From an uncultured Pelagibacteraceae bacterium (GTDB taxonomy: Bacteria; Pseudomonadota; Alphaproteobacteria; Pelagibacterales; Pelagibacteraceae), in contig CABXZD010000002.1 of NCBI GenBank assembly GCA_902516465.1, positions 171,001 to 235,000 on the forward strand: a stretch of DNA of 64,000 nucleotides. Direction: 5' to 3'. Every line of letters starts with the position of its first letter. Within the stretch, counting starts at the first letter, position 1. Under the pieces are notes generated by a model. That model was not told the DNA's origin. It made no database searches and saw only the letters and a list, made by a program, of their open reading frames with translations. Positions 51,852-64,000 of the stretch are shown in pieces. The position numbers were made by a program, and so were the translations under genes.

Positions 51852-53153
51852 ATGGGTATAAATTTTACAAATTTTTTAACATCTAAATCGAAAAATAAGA
51901 GAATGATGGAATTTCAAGATTTAGATCACATTGATGGAGTATCTATTTCTTCGGTAAGTGCAAATTTATACAACAATCAAAGGGATGACTTAGTGATGTT
52001 TTATTTTAGGGATGGTGCAAATCACGCATCTGTTTATACCCAATCTAAAATTGTATCTGAAAATATTAAATGGAATTTAAACCAAAAATCAAAAAAAATA
52101 TTTTCACTTCTTGTGAATTCAAGAAATGCAAACTGTTTTACAGGGAAGCGTGGATATAGAAGTTTAGAAAAAATTGCTGAATTAATTTCTGAAAAACTTT
52201 CTGCAAAACAAAAAAATGATGATATTCAGCCAATAAAAATTAAGCCTAAAGAAATAATTTTTGGGTGCACTGGCACTATAGGAGAAGATTTTCCAGAAGA
52301 AAAAATTAAAAAAAAAATACCTAGTTTGATAGAAAAAATTAAATATACGCAGAATAAATATGTTTGGATGAAAGCTGCATTGGGTATTATGACCACTGAT
52401 ACCCAACCAAAAATGGCAATGGAAAGTTGTTTTATCGGCAACAGTGAAATTAAGATATTTGGAATTGCCAAAGGCTCAGGCATGATACAGCCAAATATGG
52501 CTACAACTCTAGGATATTTATTTACTGACGCAGATTTACCAAATGAGTTACTTAAAAAACTTTTAAAAAAAAATATTCAAACAACATTTAATGCAATAAC
52601 TTGTGATGGGGACACAAGTACAAATGATATGGTATCGATTTTCTCGACAGGAAAAATCAAACATTCAAAAATAAATAATATTAATGATCAAAAAATTAAA
52701 GAATTTGAACAAGCTTTAAATAAAGTTTTATTGAATTTAGCAAAAAGAGTTGTTGCAGATGGAGAAGGAGCAACTAAATTTATTACAATACATGTCCAAA
52801 ATTGTAAAACAGAGAATGATGCGAAAAAAATTGCTTTTTCAATTGCTAACTCTCCATTAGTAAAGACTGCTATCTCTGGTGAAGACCCTAACTGGGGAAG
52901 AGTTATTATGGCTTTAGGAAAATCAGACTCTCAAATTAATTTCAATAAACTATCTATAAAATTTGGAAACATAACCATTGTTCAAAATGGAAAGTTAAGC
53001 AATAATTATAATGATCAAGAGGCCTCAAGTTATATGAAGAGTGAAACCATAGATATTCATGTTGATGTTTCAAGTGGTTCCAAAAACTTCAAAGTTTATA
53101 CAATGGATTTAACTAAAAAATACATTGAAATTAATTCTGATTACAGAAGCTAA
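51852..53153 (+). CDS. argJ: Bifunctional glutamate N-acetyltransferase / ornithine acetyltransferase
   Basis: This 433-aa ArgJ recycles the acetyl group from acetylornithine to glutamate. Autocleavage occurs before the Thr in GMIQPNMATTLGYLFTDA; TCDGDTSTNDMVSI and GEDPNWGRVIMALGKSD are the family blocks. No argA is seen here, which suits the cyclic arginine pathway. The gene stands alone, with DUF1178 42 bp downstream. Confidence 0.95.
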   Translation: MGINFTNFLTSKSKNKRMMEFQDLDHIDGVSISSVSANLYNNQRDDLVMFYFRDGANHASVYTQSKIVSENIKWNLNQKSKKIFSLLVNSRNANCFTGKRGYRSLEKIAELISEKLSAKQKNDDIQPIKIKPKEIIFGCTGTIGEDFPEEKIKKKIPSLIEKIKYTQNKYVWMKAALGIMTTDTQPKMAMESCFIGNSEIKIFGIAKGSGMIQPNMATTLGYLFTDADLPNELLKKLLKKNIQTTFNAITCDGDTSTNDMVSIFSTGKIKHSKINNINDQKIKEFEQALNKVLLNLAKRVVADGEGATKFITIHVQNCKTENDAKKIAFSIANSPLVKTAISGEDPNWGRVIMALGKSDSQINFNKLSIKFGNITIVQNGKLSNNYNDQEASSYMKSETIDIHVDVSSGSKNFKVYTMDLTKKYIEINSDYRS

Positions 53154-53195
53154 CCAACATTGAATTTTTCAAAATTACTATTAAATATATAATAT

Positions 53196-53624
53196 ATGAT
53201 TAAATATAAGCTAATTTGTAAAAAGTGTGATTTATCATTTGATAGTTGGTTTGCTTCTTCTAAAGAATATGAAAAACTTAAAAATAAAAATTTTTTAAAT
53301 TGTCATAAATGTGGATCAAAAAAAATTGAAAAATCTTTGATGGCACCGCAATTTATTAATAAGTTTAAGAGGAATGAAACTAAAAAAGAAGAAATAAAAC
53401 TTAGAAAAATAAATAATAAACTTTTAGAGTATCAAAAATTTATAAAAAATAATTTTGACTATGTCGGAAAAAATTTTGCATATGAAGCACGATCTTTGCA
53501 TTATAATGGTAAAAAAAAAGCCAAAGGGATTTATGGCATTGCTTCTAAGGATGAAATAAATGAATTAAGAGAAGAAGGTATAAGTGCGAACACTATACCG
53601 TGGATAATTGATAAAAATAATTAG
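53196..53624 (+). CDS. DUF1178 family protein
   Basis: This 142-aa protein has two zinc-ribbon-like CxxC pairs at the N-terminus: LICKKCDLSFDSWFASSKEYEKL and FLNCHKCGSKKIEKSLMAPQF. A charged helix and C-terminal EARSLHYNGKKKAKGIYGIAS follow. This matches DUF1178, conserved in alphaproteobacteria and some others; function is unknown. It converges on ubiG with a 4-bp overlap. Confidence 0.86.
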   Translation: MIKYKLICKKCDLSFDSWFASSKEYEKLKNKNFLNCHKCGSKKIEKSLMAPQFINKFKRNETKKEEIKLRKINNKLLEYQKFIKNNFDYVGKNFAYEARSLHYNGKKKAKGIYGIASKDEINELREEGISANTIPWIIDKNN

Positions 53625-54349
53625 CTTTTAATAAACTTACCAATATAATTAACTGACTTATCTTTACTGAGGTTCCATTCGTTACTCACTAAGTTTAATT
53701 TCATACCATCTATAGCATCTAACTTTAAATTATATTTTTTTTGAATATTAATTAAGTCATTTGGCTTAACAAATTTTTCCCATTCATGAGTTCCTATGGG
53801 TAGCCATTTCAAAATATATTCCGCTCCTATTATTGCAAATAGATATGATTTTAATGTTTTATTGAGTGTGGCTACAAACATTAGGCCATTTTTTTTTAAA
53901 AGTTTTGAACATGACTCTAGAAAAAAATCTAAGTTTTCAACATGCTCAACAATTTCCATATTTAAAATAACATCAAATTTTTTTTTAGTTTTAAAATTTT
54001 CTGGAGAAGCACAAAAATATTTGATATTTAAATTATCTTTAATACTATGAATTTTAGCAACTTTTATGTTTTTCTCTGAGGCATCTATTCCCACAACATC
54101 TGCACCCAATCTGTGCATAGGCTCGCAAAGCAATCCACCACCGCATCCTATGTCCAAGATTTTTACATTTTTCAGTGGTTTGTTTTTATTATTAAGTTTT
54201 AAGGTTTTGACTATATTATCTCTAATGTAAGCAATCCTAATAGGATTAAACTTGTGGAGTGGTTTAAATTTACCATTTGGATCCCACCATTCATCAGCAA
54301 TTTTAGAAAATTTTTCTATTTCTTTTTTATTAATTGTGTTACTTTTCAT
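53621..54349 (-). CDS. ubiG: Ubiquinone biosynthesis O-methyltransferase UbiG
   Basis: This 242-aa SAM methyltransferase performs both O-methylations in ubiquinone synthesis. The Rossmann SAM site is ILDIGCGGGLLCEPMHRLGADVVGIDASEKNIKVAK; WWDPNGKFKPLHKFNPIRIAYIRD at the N-terminus and LKWLPIGTHEWEKFVKPNDL near the C-terminus are UbiG-specific. It is divergent from lysC with 68 bp between the chosen starts. Confidence 0.95.
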   Translation of the reverse strand: MKSNTINKKEIEKFSKIADEWWDPNGKFKPLHKFNPIRIAYIRDNIVKTLKLNNKNKPLKNVKILDIGCGGGLLCEPMHRLGADVVGIDASEKNIKVAKIHSIKDNLNIKYFCASPENFKTKKKFDVILNMEIVEHVENLDFFLESCSKLLKKNGLMFVATLNKTLKSYLFAIIGAEYILKWLPIGTHEWEKFVKPNDLINIQKKYNLKLDAIDGMKLNLVSNEWNLSKDKSVNYIGKFIKS

Positions 54350-54417
54350 ATTTATGTGAACTTTATATTCAACATGTATTTTATCAATATATATTAATTT
54401 ATTTAATTATTTTTATC

Positions 54418-55629
54418 ATGAAAATCGTAGTATTAAAATTTGGTGGAACGTCAGTTGGCACAATAGAAAAAATAAAAAATGTCGTAAAAATAATTAGAAA
54501 TTATAAAAAAAAGAAATATCAAGTGATAGTTGTTTCCTCAGCAATGAGCGGTGTGACAAATAGTTTAATTAATAAATCAAAACAAATTTCTGAAAATTTT
54601 TCTGATGAGGAATATGATGTATTAGTCTCCTCTGGTGAACAAGCAGCATGTTCTTTAATAGCAGGAAGATTGATACATTTTGGTTTAAAATCTAGATCTT
54701 GGATGGCTTGGCAAATACCAATAATAACTAGTGGAAAACATAAAAACTCAAGAATAAATAAAATTAATAGATCTAAAATTATTGAATATTTGGAGGGTGG
54801 AGGAATACCTGTAATTTCTGGGTTTCAAGGCATAAATAGATATTTAAGAATAACTACTATAGGTAGAGGAGGTTCAGATGCGAGTGCAATTATGTTAGCA
54901 AAATTTTTTAAAGCAGAAAAATGTGTCATCTATACAGATGTTGAGGGTGTTTATACAACAGATCCAAACAAATTTAATAAGGCAAAAAAAATAAAAATAA
55001 TTTCATATGAGGAAATGTTAGAAATGGCCTCTTTAGGGGCGAAGGTAATGCAACCAGTTTCAATTCAAGACGCAAGACTTAATAGAATTGATATAGAGGT
55101 AAAATCTTCTTTTAAAAATAAACCAGGAACTCTAATCACTAAAAGATCAAATATAAAAAATAATAAAGTTATAACTGGAATTTCTTCTACTCAAAATGAC
55201 TCAAAAGTTACTCTTGTAGGAGTTAAGGATAAACCAGGTGTTGCAGCTTCTATTTTTAAACCATTATCTAAAAATTTAATTAACGTTGACATGGTAGTCC
55301 AGAATATTTCAGCAAATGGAAAGGAGACAGATTTAACTTTTACAATCAAAAGTGAGGATCTTGTTAAAACTAAAAAAATTCTTTTATCAAATAGACAAAT
55401 TAAATTAAGAAGATTATTATTTAATAAAGGTGTATCAAAAATTTCTATAATAGGGGTAGGAATGATTTCAACACCAGGTGTAACCTTTAGGATGTTTCAA
55501 ACTTTGGCAAACAAGAAAATTAACATACAAGTAATTTCAACCTCCGAAATAAAGATTTCCGTATTAATAATGAAAAAAGATACAAATAAAGCTTTGATGG
55601 CACTACATAAAGAATTTGATTTAGATTAA
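54418..55629 (+). CDS. lysC: Aspartate kinase
   Basis: The track ORF starts at 54334 inside ubiG; the real start is the ATG at 54418 (MKIVVLKFGGTSVGT), giving 403 aa. The kinase domain shows KFGGTSVG, VVSSAMSGVTN, TTIGRGGSDASAIMLA and YTDVEGVYTTDPN. Two ACT domains follow (from about 265 and 345) with VTLVGVKDKPGVAASIF and SIIGVGMISTPGVTFRMF, so lysine/threonine feedback is likely. It begins the lysC-ispG-prfA-prmC unit. Confidence 0.95.
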   Translation: MKIVVLKFGGTSVGTIEKIKNVVKIIRNYKKKKYQVIVVSSAMSGVTNSLINKSKQISENFSDEEYDVLVSSGEQAACSLIAGRLIHFGLKSRSWMAWQIPIITSGKHKNSRINKINRSKIIEYLEGGGIPVISGFQGINRYLRITTIGRGGSDASAIMLAKFFKAEKCVIYTDVEGVYTTDPNKFNKAKKIKIISYEEMLEMASLGAKVMQPVSIQDARLNRIDIEVKSSFKNKPGTLITKRSNIKNNKVITGISSTQNDSKVTLVGVKDKPGVAASIFKPLSKNLINVDMVVQNISANGKETDLTFTIKSEDLVKTKKILLSNRQIKLRRLLFNKGVSKISIIGVGMISTPGVTFRMFQTLANKKINIQVISTSEIKISVLIMKKDTNKALMALHKEFDLD

Positions 55630-55635
55630 TATAAA

Positions 55636-56748
55636 ATGAGCATTAGACCCTTTAGAGATATAAAAAGAAAAAAAACTAAAATAATAAGTGTTGGAAGTTT
55701 AAAAATTGGGGGAACAAATCCGATTTCGGTACAATCAATGACCAATACGTTAACAAAAGACGTGAAGTCAACTGTTGAGCAAATTAATCAAATTATGGAG
55801 GCAGGTGCTGATTTAGTAAGAGTTTCTTGTCCAGATGAGGAGTCTACCAGTGCTTTAAAAAAAATAATTCAATCAGTGAATATCCCAGTAGTTGCAGATA
55901 TTCATTTTCATTATAAAAGAGCTATTGAAGCAGCTAAAAATGGAGCTAATTGTCTAAGAATTAATCCTGGAAACATTGGAGATAAAAAAAAAATCAAAGA
56001 GATAATTAGAGCGGCAAAAGATAACAATTGCTCTATGAGAGTTGGTGTAAATGCTGGTTCTTTAGAAAAAGATATTTTAGAAAAATTTAAAGAACCATGT
56101 CCTGAGGCACTTGTTGAAAGTGCAATTAGAAATATAAAGATTTTAGAGGATGAGGATTTTTTGAATTTAAAAGTTAGTGTTAAATCCTCTGATGTATTCC
56201 TTTCTATAGCTGCATACAGACAGTTATCTGATAAAATTAATTATCCTCTTCATATAGGTATTACTGAGGCAGGAACTTTTCTACCTGGAACGATAAAATC
56301 ATCAATTGGATTTGGAGCCCTATTACTTGATGGAATTGGAGATACAATAAGAGTTTCTTTATCAGACGATCCAGTTGAAGAAGTAAAAGTTGGAAATGAG
56401 ATATTAAAATCCCTAAATTTGCGACACAGAGGAGTAAAAATTATTTCTTGTCCATCATGTGCTAGACAAGGATTTCAAGTTATAGAAACAGTTAAAATTC
56501 TTGAGGAAAAGCTTTCTCACATAAAAACTCCTATAACACTCTCTATTATTGGATGTGTGGTTAATGGTCCAGGTGAGGCTGCTTTAACAGATATTGGAAT
56601 AACAGGGGGAGGAAAAGGAAATAACATGCTTTACTTATCTGGATTGCAAACTGAAAAAGTACCAACAGATAATATCATTGATAAAGTTATAGAAGAAGTT
56701 CAAAAAAAAATTTCTGAAATAGAAAAGAAACAAAATGATCCCCGTTAA
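55636..56748 (+). CDS. ispG: 4-hydroxy-3-methylbut-2-enyl diphosphate synthase
   Basis: This 370-aa GcpE makes HMBPP from MEcPP in the MEP isoprenoid pathway. It is a [4Fe-4S] enzyme: [10 protein letters not shown] and [12 protein letters not shown] carry the cluster Cys residues and the Glu. The N-terminal TIM barrel shows [21 protein letters not shown] and [12 protein letters not shown]. It lies 6 bp after lysC and overlaps prfA by 14 bp. The electron donor is not encoded here. Confidence 0.96.
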   Translation: MSIRPFRDIKRKKTKIISVGSLKIGGTNPISVQSMTNTLTKDVKSTVEQINQIMEAGADLVRVSCPDEESTSALKKIIQSVNIPVVADIHFHYKRAIEAAKNGANCLRINPGNIGDKKKIKEIIRAAKDNNCSMRVGVNAGSLEKDILEKFKEPCPEALVESAIRNIKILEDEDFLNLKVSVKSSDVFLSIAAYRQLSDKINYPLHIGITEAGTFLPGTIKSSIGFGALLLDGIGDTIRVSLSDDPVEEVKVGNEILKSLNLRHRGVKIISCPSCARQGFQVIETVKILEEKLSHIKTPITLSIIGCVVNGPGEAALTDIGITGGGKGNNMLYLSGLQTEKVPTDNIIDKVIEEVQKKISEIEKKQNDPR

Positions 56749-57805
56749 GACAATTGAAGATTTAATTTTTAAGCACTCAGTTTTAGAAAAAGACTTGTCA
56801 TCTGGAAACCTAGATAAAAAATTGTTTGCTGAGAAGTCAAAAGAATATTCCGATTTAAATGATGTTATTGACGATGCAAAAAATTATATATTATTTGAAA
56901 AAAATAGATCAGAGTTGGAAAAGATTTTTCAAGATAATAAAGCAGATGAGGAATTAAAGAAAATGGCAGAAATAGAATTAAAAGATCTTAAAGATCAAAA
57001 TGAGAAAAATGAAAAAAAATTAAAATTATTTTTGCTTCCCAAAGATGAAGCAGACAAAAAAAATGCAATAATTGAAATAAGAGCTGGAACAGGTGGGTTA
57101 GAGGCAAGTTTATTTGCTAGTGATCTTTTTAAAATGTATGAAAAAGTTTGCCAAAAAAAAAAGTGGACATTAGAGCTAATATCTATATCTAAAAGCGATG
57201 CTGGAGGTCTTAAAGAAGTAATAGCAATAATTAAAGGCACAAATATTTACTCTACATTAAAGTATGAAAGTGGAGTACACAGAGTCCAGAGGGTTCCAGA
57301 TACAGAAACTCAGGGTAGAGTTCATACATCAGCAGCTACAGTAGCTGTTCTTCCAGAGGCTGAGGAAATAGACCTGAAGATTAGTGAGTCCGATTTACGG
57401 ATTGATGTATTTAGAGCAGGAGGCCCTGGTGGTCAGTCAGTAAACACTACTGATAGTGCCGTGAGGATTACTCACATCCCCACTGGATTATCGGTCTCTC
57501 AACAAGATGAAAAATCACAACACAAAAATAAATCTAAAGGAATGAAAATTTTAAGAGCACGGCTTTATGAATTAGAGAGATCTAGAATTAATCAAGAAAG
57601 ATCCCTTCAAAGAAAAAGTAAGATTGGAACAGGTGATAGATCTGAAAGAATTAGGACTTATAATTTCCCCCAAGGGAGAGTTACAGATCATAGAATTAAT
57701 TTGACACTACATAAGCTAGAGGAATTTTTAGAAGGTGAAGTTTTTGACGAGATAATAGAATCTTTGACTTTACAGTCTCAAGAAGAAAGTCTTAAAAGTA
57801 TTTGA
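56735..57805 (+). CDS. prfA: Peptide chain release factor 1
   Basis: This 356-aa factor terminates at UAA and UAG. The catalytic loop is [26 protein letters not shown]; the stop-codon reading region holds the [23 protein letters not shown] segment with an anticodon-like P-x-T context. The N-terminal helical domain is Lys/Glu-rich. It sits directly before prmC, which methylates the GGQ Gln, as in E. coli. Confidence 0.97.
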   Translation: MIPVKTIEDLIFKHSVLEKDLSSGNLDKKLFAEKSKEYSDLNDVIDDAKNYILFEKNRSELEKIFQDNKADEELKKMAEIELKDLKDQNEKNEKKLKLFLLPKDEADKKNAIIEIRAGTGGLEASLFASDLFKMYEKVCQKKKWTLELISISKSDAGGLKEVIAIIKGTNIYSTLKYESGVHRVQRVPDTETQGRVHTSAATVAVLPEAEEIDLKISESDLRIDVFRAGGPGGQSVNTTDSAVRITHIPTGLSVSQQDEKSQHKNKSKGMKILRARLYELERSRINQERSLQRKSKIGTGDRSERIRTYNFPQGRVTDHRINLTLHKLEEFLEGEVFDEIIESLTLQSQEESLKSI

Positions 57806-57809
57806 GTTT

Positions 57810-58652
57810 ATGAAAATACAAAACTTAATTAAAGAAGGAAGTGAATATTTAAAGGATAATAATATTTCCTCTCATATTTTAGATAGTGAAATTTTAATGT
57901 CTAAAATAATAAGAAAGAATAGAGAATATATTATTCTCAATCCAAATTATAAATTAAATATTAATCAGTTAAAAAGTTTTAAAAAACTTTTACATACCAG
58001 ATCTTATGGAAAACCTATCGCATATATATTAGGAAAAAAAGATTTCTGGAATTACGAATTTGAAATTTCCAAAGATGTTTTAATACCAAGGCCTGATACA
58101 GAGATAATTGTAGAGCAAGTTTTAAAAATTACTAAAAATAAATCTAGATGTTCTGTATTGGATATTGGCACTGGTTCCGGTTGTATAATTTTGTCTATAT
58201 TGAAGGAGAAACCTTTTTTTTACGGAACTGCCATTGATATTAGTAAAAAATGCATAAATATCAGTATAATAAATGCTTTGAAACTTTCAGTAAAAAATAG
58301 AGTAAAATTCTTTAAATCAGATATTGACAATTTTAATTATGGCAAATATGATTTAGTTATATCAAATCCTCCTTATATTAGTAAATTGAGTTTAAAATAT
58401 TTGGATAGAGATGTAGTTAATTTTGAGCCGTTTAATGCTCTTTACGGAGGCTTAGACGGACTATCAGAAATCAGAAAAGTAATAAAAAAATCATCTGAAC
58501 TGATAAAGAGAAATGGAAAACTTATTTTAGAAATTGCTTTTGATCAAAAATTAAAAGTTGAACAATTGTTAAAAGATAAAGGATTTTATGTAGATTGTGT
58601 TTTAAAGGATTATGCTAAAAATGATAGATGCATAGTGAGCACAAAAATTTAA
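57810..58652 (+). CDS. prmC: Release factor glutamine methyltransferase
   Basis: This 280-aa methyltransferase modifies the GGQ Gln of RF1 and RF2. The SAM site VLDIGTGSGCIILSIL, the catalytic ISNPPYIS and FEPFNALYGGLDGLSEIRKVI are clear. The N-terminal helical domain (about 1-85) binds the release factor. It is 4 bp after prfA and 12 bp before DUF4167. Assignment is secure. Confidence 0.95.
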   Translation: MKIQNLIKEGSEYLKDNNISSHILDSEILMSKIIRKNREYIILNPNYKLNINQLKSFKKLLHTRSYGKPIAYILGKKDFWNYEFEISKDVLIPRPDTEIIVEQVLKITKNKSRCSVLDIGTGSGCIILSILKEKPFFYGTAIDISKKCINISIINALKLSVKNRVKFFKSDIDNFNYGKYDLVISNPPYISKLSLKYLDRDVVNFEPFNALYGGLDGLSEIRKVIKKSSELIKRNGKLILEIAFDQKLKVEQLLKDKGFYVDCVLKDYAKNDRCIVSTKI

Positions 58653-58664
58653 TTATATACGATT

Positions 58665-59054
58665 ATGGTAACTTTTAGAAATAATAACGGAAGAAGAAAT
58701 AATTTTAGACGTGGAGAAAGAAGTTTTAAGTCTAATGGGGATAGAGGTAAATTTAATTCAAATTTTTCAAATACAGATAATTTTCAAAGAAAAATACCTA
58801 ACAGAAATAATCATAATGCTCCAAAATTAATTGAGAAATATAATAATTTAGCAAGAGAAGCTTTGTCTAGTGGCGATAAGATATTATCTGAGAATTATTT
58901 CCAATATGCAGATCATTTTACAAGAATTTCTAATGAACAAGAAAATTTAAAAAGAAATAAGCCTGATAATAACCAAGTTGTAAACCCAGTTAAAGATCAA
59001 CAAAAAAATAAAGAATTAGAAAAATCTGAAAAAATTAAACAAGAAGTCAATTAA
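58665..59054 (+). CDS. DUF4167 family protein
   Basis: This 129-aa protein starts with a low-complexity Arg/Asn/Gly-rich stretch (RNNNGRRNNFRRGERSFKS) and continues with HNAPKLIEKYNNLAREALSSGDKILSENYFQYADHFTRI, the DUF4167 core of alphaproteobacteria. The RGG-like N-terminus suggests RNA binding. The tail is Lys/Glu/Gln-rich and disordered. It ends the lysC unit and converges on the M23 peptidase with a 4-bp overlap. Confidence 0.88.
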   Translation: MVTFRNNNGRRNNFRRGERSFKSNGDRGKFNSNFSNTDNFQRKIPNRNNHNAPKLIEKYNNLAREALSSGDKILSENYFQYADHFTRISNEQENLKRNKPDNNQVVNPVKDQQKNKELEKSEKIKQEVN

Positions 59055-60343
59055 TTTAACCCAATTATTTTTTCTGACTTCATTACATCAAATTTAATTT
59101 TTTTTGTCTCAAAAAGTTTTCTTTCTTTGCCCTTTAAAATTTTGCCAGAGGGCAACTTAAGTTTTTGAGAATTTACTTTTTTTCCATTAACTATCACTTC
59201 ATAATGTAAGTGAGGACCTGTGGATTTTCCAGTAGATCCAACATAACCAATTGTCTGACCTTGTTTGACTCTAATTCCACTTCTAATTCCACTAGCGAAT
59301 TTTGACATGTGAGCATAAACAGTTTGATAAGTTGAGTTATGTTTTATTACTATACAATTACCTCCACCTCCACACCATCCTGCTTTTTTAATTAAGCCAT
59401 CACCTGAAGCCATAATCGGTGTACCTGTAGGAGCTGCAAAATCAGTTCCACGATGCATTTTGTTAAAACCATCTATCGGATGTTTCCTCATCCCAAATGG
59501 CGAAGATAGTCTTGCACCATTAATAGGAGTTTTCATGAGAGCTTTTTTAACACTTTTACCGTTTTTATCATAATGTCCTTTGCTACCTTCTTTATCAAAG
59601 AAATATAGGGAATTTTCTTCACCACTAAGTTTAAGATTGGCAAAAAGAATATTTCCCGTCTCCACAACTTTTTTGTCATCATCAATAAAAGCCTCATACA
59701 TAATCTGAAAACTATCTTTTTTTCTTATATCTCTTTGAAAATCAACTTGGAAACCGTAAATTCTTGCAAATTCTATGATTACATTTACTGGTATTTTTTT
59801 GTCTAAAGCTGACTTGTATAAACTATCTAGAATTAAATTTTCCTTATATATAATACTTTTGTTAAGTTTAGTAATTATAATTTTTTGATTAAAATCTTTA
59901 ATGTTTGTATTTCTTGATAAGTAAATCCTTTTTACAGCAGAAGGCTGAAATATAAATTCTTTAACAAAATTATTTGATTGATCTATTGTAAATTTTATTC
60001 TTTGATTTTTTTTTAATTTATTTAAGTTTACCTCTTTTGAAAGGGCCTGCTTAATTTTGCTTATCTCAGTCTTCTCAATTGAATAATTTTCCAAAATATT
60101 ATCGAAGGTTTCTCCAATAGAAATACTATGATCAATTTTCTTATATTTTGGTTCTAACGAATTTAGAAAGTGAGTAACAGTTTTTTTAAGATAAACATTG
60201 TTAACTATATCTTTATAATTGTTGTAAATTTTCTTTTTATTTTCGTTATAATAGGTTGTTGATATGATCGTGATTAAAATGAGCATACCAAGAGCGAAAA
60301 TTTCGGTATTTTTTTTTATTTTTATTTTAAATTTGTTAAACAT
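59051..60343 (-). CDS. M23-family murein endopeptidase, membrane-anchored
   Basis: The track starts at a TTG (60364), but the ATG at 60343 (MFNKFKIKIKKN) gives a better signal anchor, 430 aa. The anchor is FALGMLILITIISTTYY. An OapA/LysM-like region (about 65-130; SIGETFDNILENYSI) leads to the LytM core: MHRGTDFAAPTGTPI with zinc His and Asp, and GPHLHYEVIVNGKKVN with HxH. All metal ligands are intact, so it should be active in cutting peptide cross-links during growth or division. Confidence 0.9.
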   Translation of the reverse strand: MFNKFKIKIKKNTEIFALGMLILITIISTTYYNENKKKIYNNYKDIVNNVYLKKTVTHFLNSLEPKYKKIDHSISIGETFDNILENYSIEKTEISKIKQALSKEVNLNKLKKNQRIKFTIDQSNNFVKEFIFQPSAVKRIYLSRNTNIKDFNQKIIITKLNKSIIYKENLILDSLYKSALDKKIPVNVIIEFARIYGFQVDFQRDIRKKDSFQIMYEAFIDDDKKVVETGNILFANLKLSGEENSLYFFDKEGSKGHYDKNGKSVKKALMKTPINGARLSSPFGMRKHPIDGFNKMHRGTDFAAPTGTPIMASGDGLIKKAGWCGGGGNCIVIKHNSTYQTVYAHMSKFASGIRSGIRVKQGQTIGYVGSTGKSTGPHLHYEVIVNGKKVNSQKLKLPSGKILKGKERKLFETKKIKFDVMKSEKIIGLN

Positions 60344-60364
60344 TAGATATATTTTGAATTGCAA

Positions 60365-60675
60365 TTAATAGTTTAGCTTAAAGAAAAAATCAAAAAAAAC
60401 CCTCTAAAATGCTATATTTTTGTTTGATTTTTTAACGTTAAATACTTGATTTCCTATAATTTTAGCCTATAAGCAACAAACTTTCTCACGAAAACATTGT
60501 AAGTACAATTTTATAGTGAGTTTATTGTGCTTGAATGCACAATTAGCTATTTAAAAAGTAAATATTTAAGAAGAGAAGTGTGGACGGTTAAGGTTACCAA
60601 AATTTGTCGTACACACTTCAACTATTATATAAATTTTATTCTTAGAATTTATATAGAAGCTAGTGTGCGCCGTTT
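60365..60675 (+). other. rRNA promoter and 16S leader region
   Basis: No coding sequence is seen. It holds the rRNA promoter (60432-60460), hairpins ATTGTA-N2-TACAAT inside CTCAC/GTGAG arms (60485-60520) and ATTGTGC-N6-GCACAAT (60524-60543), the pair GAAGTGTG/CACACTTC (about 60574-60619), and AT-rich TTATATAAATT/AATTTATATA arms (60626-60655). These probably serve antitermination and pre-16S processing; no clear boxA was found. Confidence 0.6.
60432..60460 (+). promoter_or_regulatory. rRNA operon promoter
   Basis: TTAACG, a 17-nt spacer, TATAAT (4/6 and 6/6), about 205 bp upstream of mature 16S. Only one promoter is obvious. Confidence 0.6.
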
Positions 60676-62152
<1,477 letters not shown>

Positions 62153-62252
62153 CTAAGGATGAGTAAAAGTAAAATTTTACTCTAAATAATATACATAGGT
62201 AATGTTGACCGTCCTCATTTCTCTTCTTATTTATAGTGTTTCTCTTGCATGG
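62153..62252 (+). other. 16S-23S spacer, first part
   Basis: An unstructured AT-rich spacer with one hairpin GAGTAAAA ... TTTTACTC (62161-62182). It probably contributes to pre-rRNA processing. Confidence 0.5.
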
Positions 62253-62329
62253 GGGCCGGTAGCTCAGTTGGTTAGAGCACACCCTTGATAAGGGTGGGGT
62301 CGAAAGTTCGAGTCTTTCTCGGCCCACCA
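62253..62329 (+). tRNA. tRNA-Ile (GAT)
   Basis: 77-nt cloverleaf with acceptor GGGCCGG/TCGGCCC, anticodon stem ACCC/GGGT with loop TTGATAA (GAT), canonical T-loop TTCGAGT and encoded CCA. This is the standard ITS tRNA-Ile. Confidence 0.97.
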
Positions 62330-62340
62330 TTAAAGATCAA

Positions 62341-62416
62341 GGGGGATTAGCTCAGCTGGGAGAGCGCCTGATTTGCATTCAGGAGGTCAGCGGTTCGATC
62401 CCGCTATCCTCCACCA
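62341..62416 (+). tRNA. tRNA-Ala (TGC)
   Basis: 76-nt cloverleaf with acceptor GGGGGAT/ATCCTCC, anticodon stem CTGA/TCAG with loop TTTGCAT (TGC), T-loop TTCGATC and encoded CCA. It follows tRNA-Ile by 11 nt, the usual ITS order. Confidence 0.97.
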
Positions 62417-62545
62417 AAACACTTAGATATAAAAAATCGTAAATATTAAAATTAATATCAATATCTATATCCGAACATTAATAATGTTATTAGTTAATGT
62501 TCAAAATAAAAATTTGATTCAACACAGAATTTTTTTCTGTGCATA
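62417..62545 (+). other. Spacer before 23S with two hairpins
   Basis: Contains GAACATTAA-N12-TTAATGTTC (62473-62502) and CACAGAA-N5-TTCTGTG (62523-62541), likely parts of pre-23S processing structure. No coding sequence is visible. Confidence 0.55.

Positions 62546-64000
<1,455 letters not shown>

Overview
The window is a stretch of an AT-rich, very compact alphaproteobacterial chromosome, almost certainly SAR11 (Pelagibacterales). The 16S rRNA at the right end reads like SAR11 16S over most of its length. Other support: alphaproteobacterial genes (gcrA, DUF2948 between murA and hisD, DUF4167, DUF1178, NDUFA9-like), a tRNA-His without G-1, intergenic gaps of a few bases, and convergent genes that overlap at their stop codons. 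I see no phage, insertion sequence or CRISPR array; this is mostly core housekeeping DNA.

Layout, left to right. 1-1160 (-): aroB (cut by the edge) and aroK. 1217-5356 (+): a small membrane protein, a large exported protein of unknown function, then def-fmt-truA. 5336-12722 (-): a SET-domain protein, a deacetylase-fold protein, dapE-dapD, a HAD phosphatase, argB, then yidC-yidD-rnpA-rpmH. 12815-18091 (+, with tRNA-Thr on -): a VTT membrane protein, two small ORFs, dcd-murA-DUF2948-hisD-infA, tRNA-Phe and a cold-shock gene. 18315-21506 (+): tRNA-His followed 4 nt later by hisS-hisZ-hisG. 21654-25301 (+): rmuC, a PD-(D/E)XK nuclease, exonuclease I and thioredoxin. 25298-37220 (-): folC-accD-trpA-trpB-trpF-pyrF-ihfB-rpsA, then aroA-lptB-lptC-kdsD-rnd. 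37237-43303: an NDUFA9-like protein (+), gcrA (-), argD-argF (+), cytochrome c (-), kdsB-pheA (+) and SRP RNA. 43316-51786: dnaX-ybaB-recR (+), malate synthase (-), accA (+) and secA (-). 51852-60343: argJ, DUF1178 (+), ubiG (-), lysC-ispG-prfA-prmC-DUF4167 (+) and an M23 peptidase (-). 60365-64000: rRNA promoter and leader, 16S, tRNA-Ile, tRNA-Ala and the 5' part of 23S.

The genes cover amino-acid synthesis (Arg, Lys, His, Trp, Phe, shikimate), fatty-acid carboxylation (accA, accD), LPS/Kdo supply and export (kdsB, kdsD, lptB, lptC), translation and protein export (def, fmt, infA, rpsA, prfA, prmC, yidC, secA, SRP RNA) and DNA replication or repair (dnaX, recR, rmuC, sbcB).

I did not find a new defence or mobile system. 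The most unusual signals are these. (1) The AccA N-terminus is encoded in a different frame from the rest of the protein, and AccA carries a hydrophobic C-terminal tail. (2) An A10 tract in the dnaX linker would give a gamma-like product after a one-base slip. (3) Four 8-bp repeats at the aroA start form a chain of ATGA-coupled three-codon ORFs. (4) The malate synthase promoter region has no room for the glycine riboswitch reported for SAR11, but has a perfect dyad. (5) tRNA-His lacks G-1 and abuts hisS. (6) SET and deacetylase-fold genes are adjacent. (7) lptA and cmk are missing from their usual places. (8) Two tRNAs have atypical T-loops.
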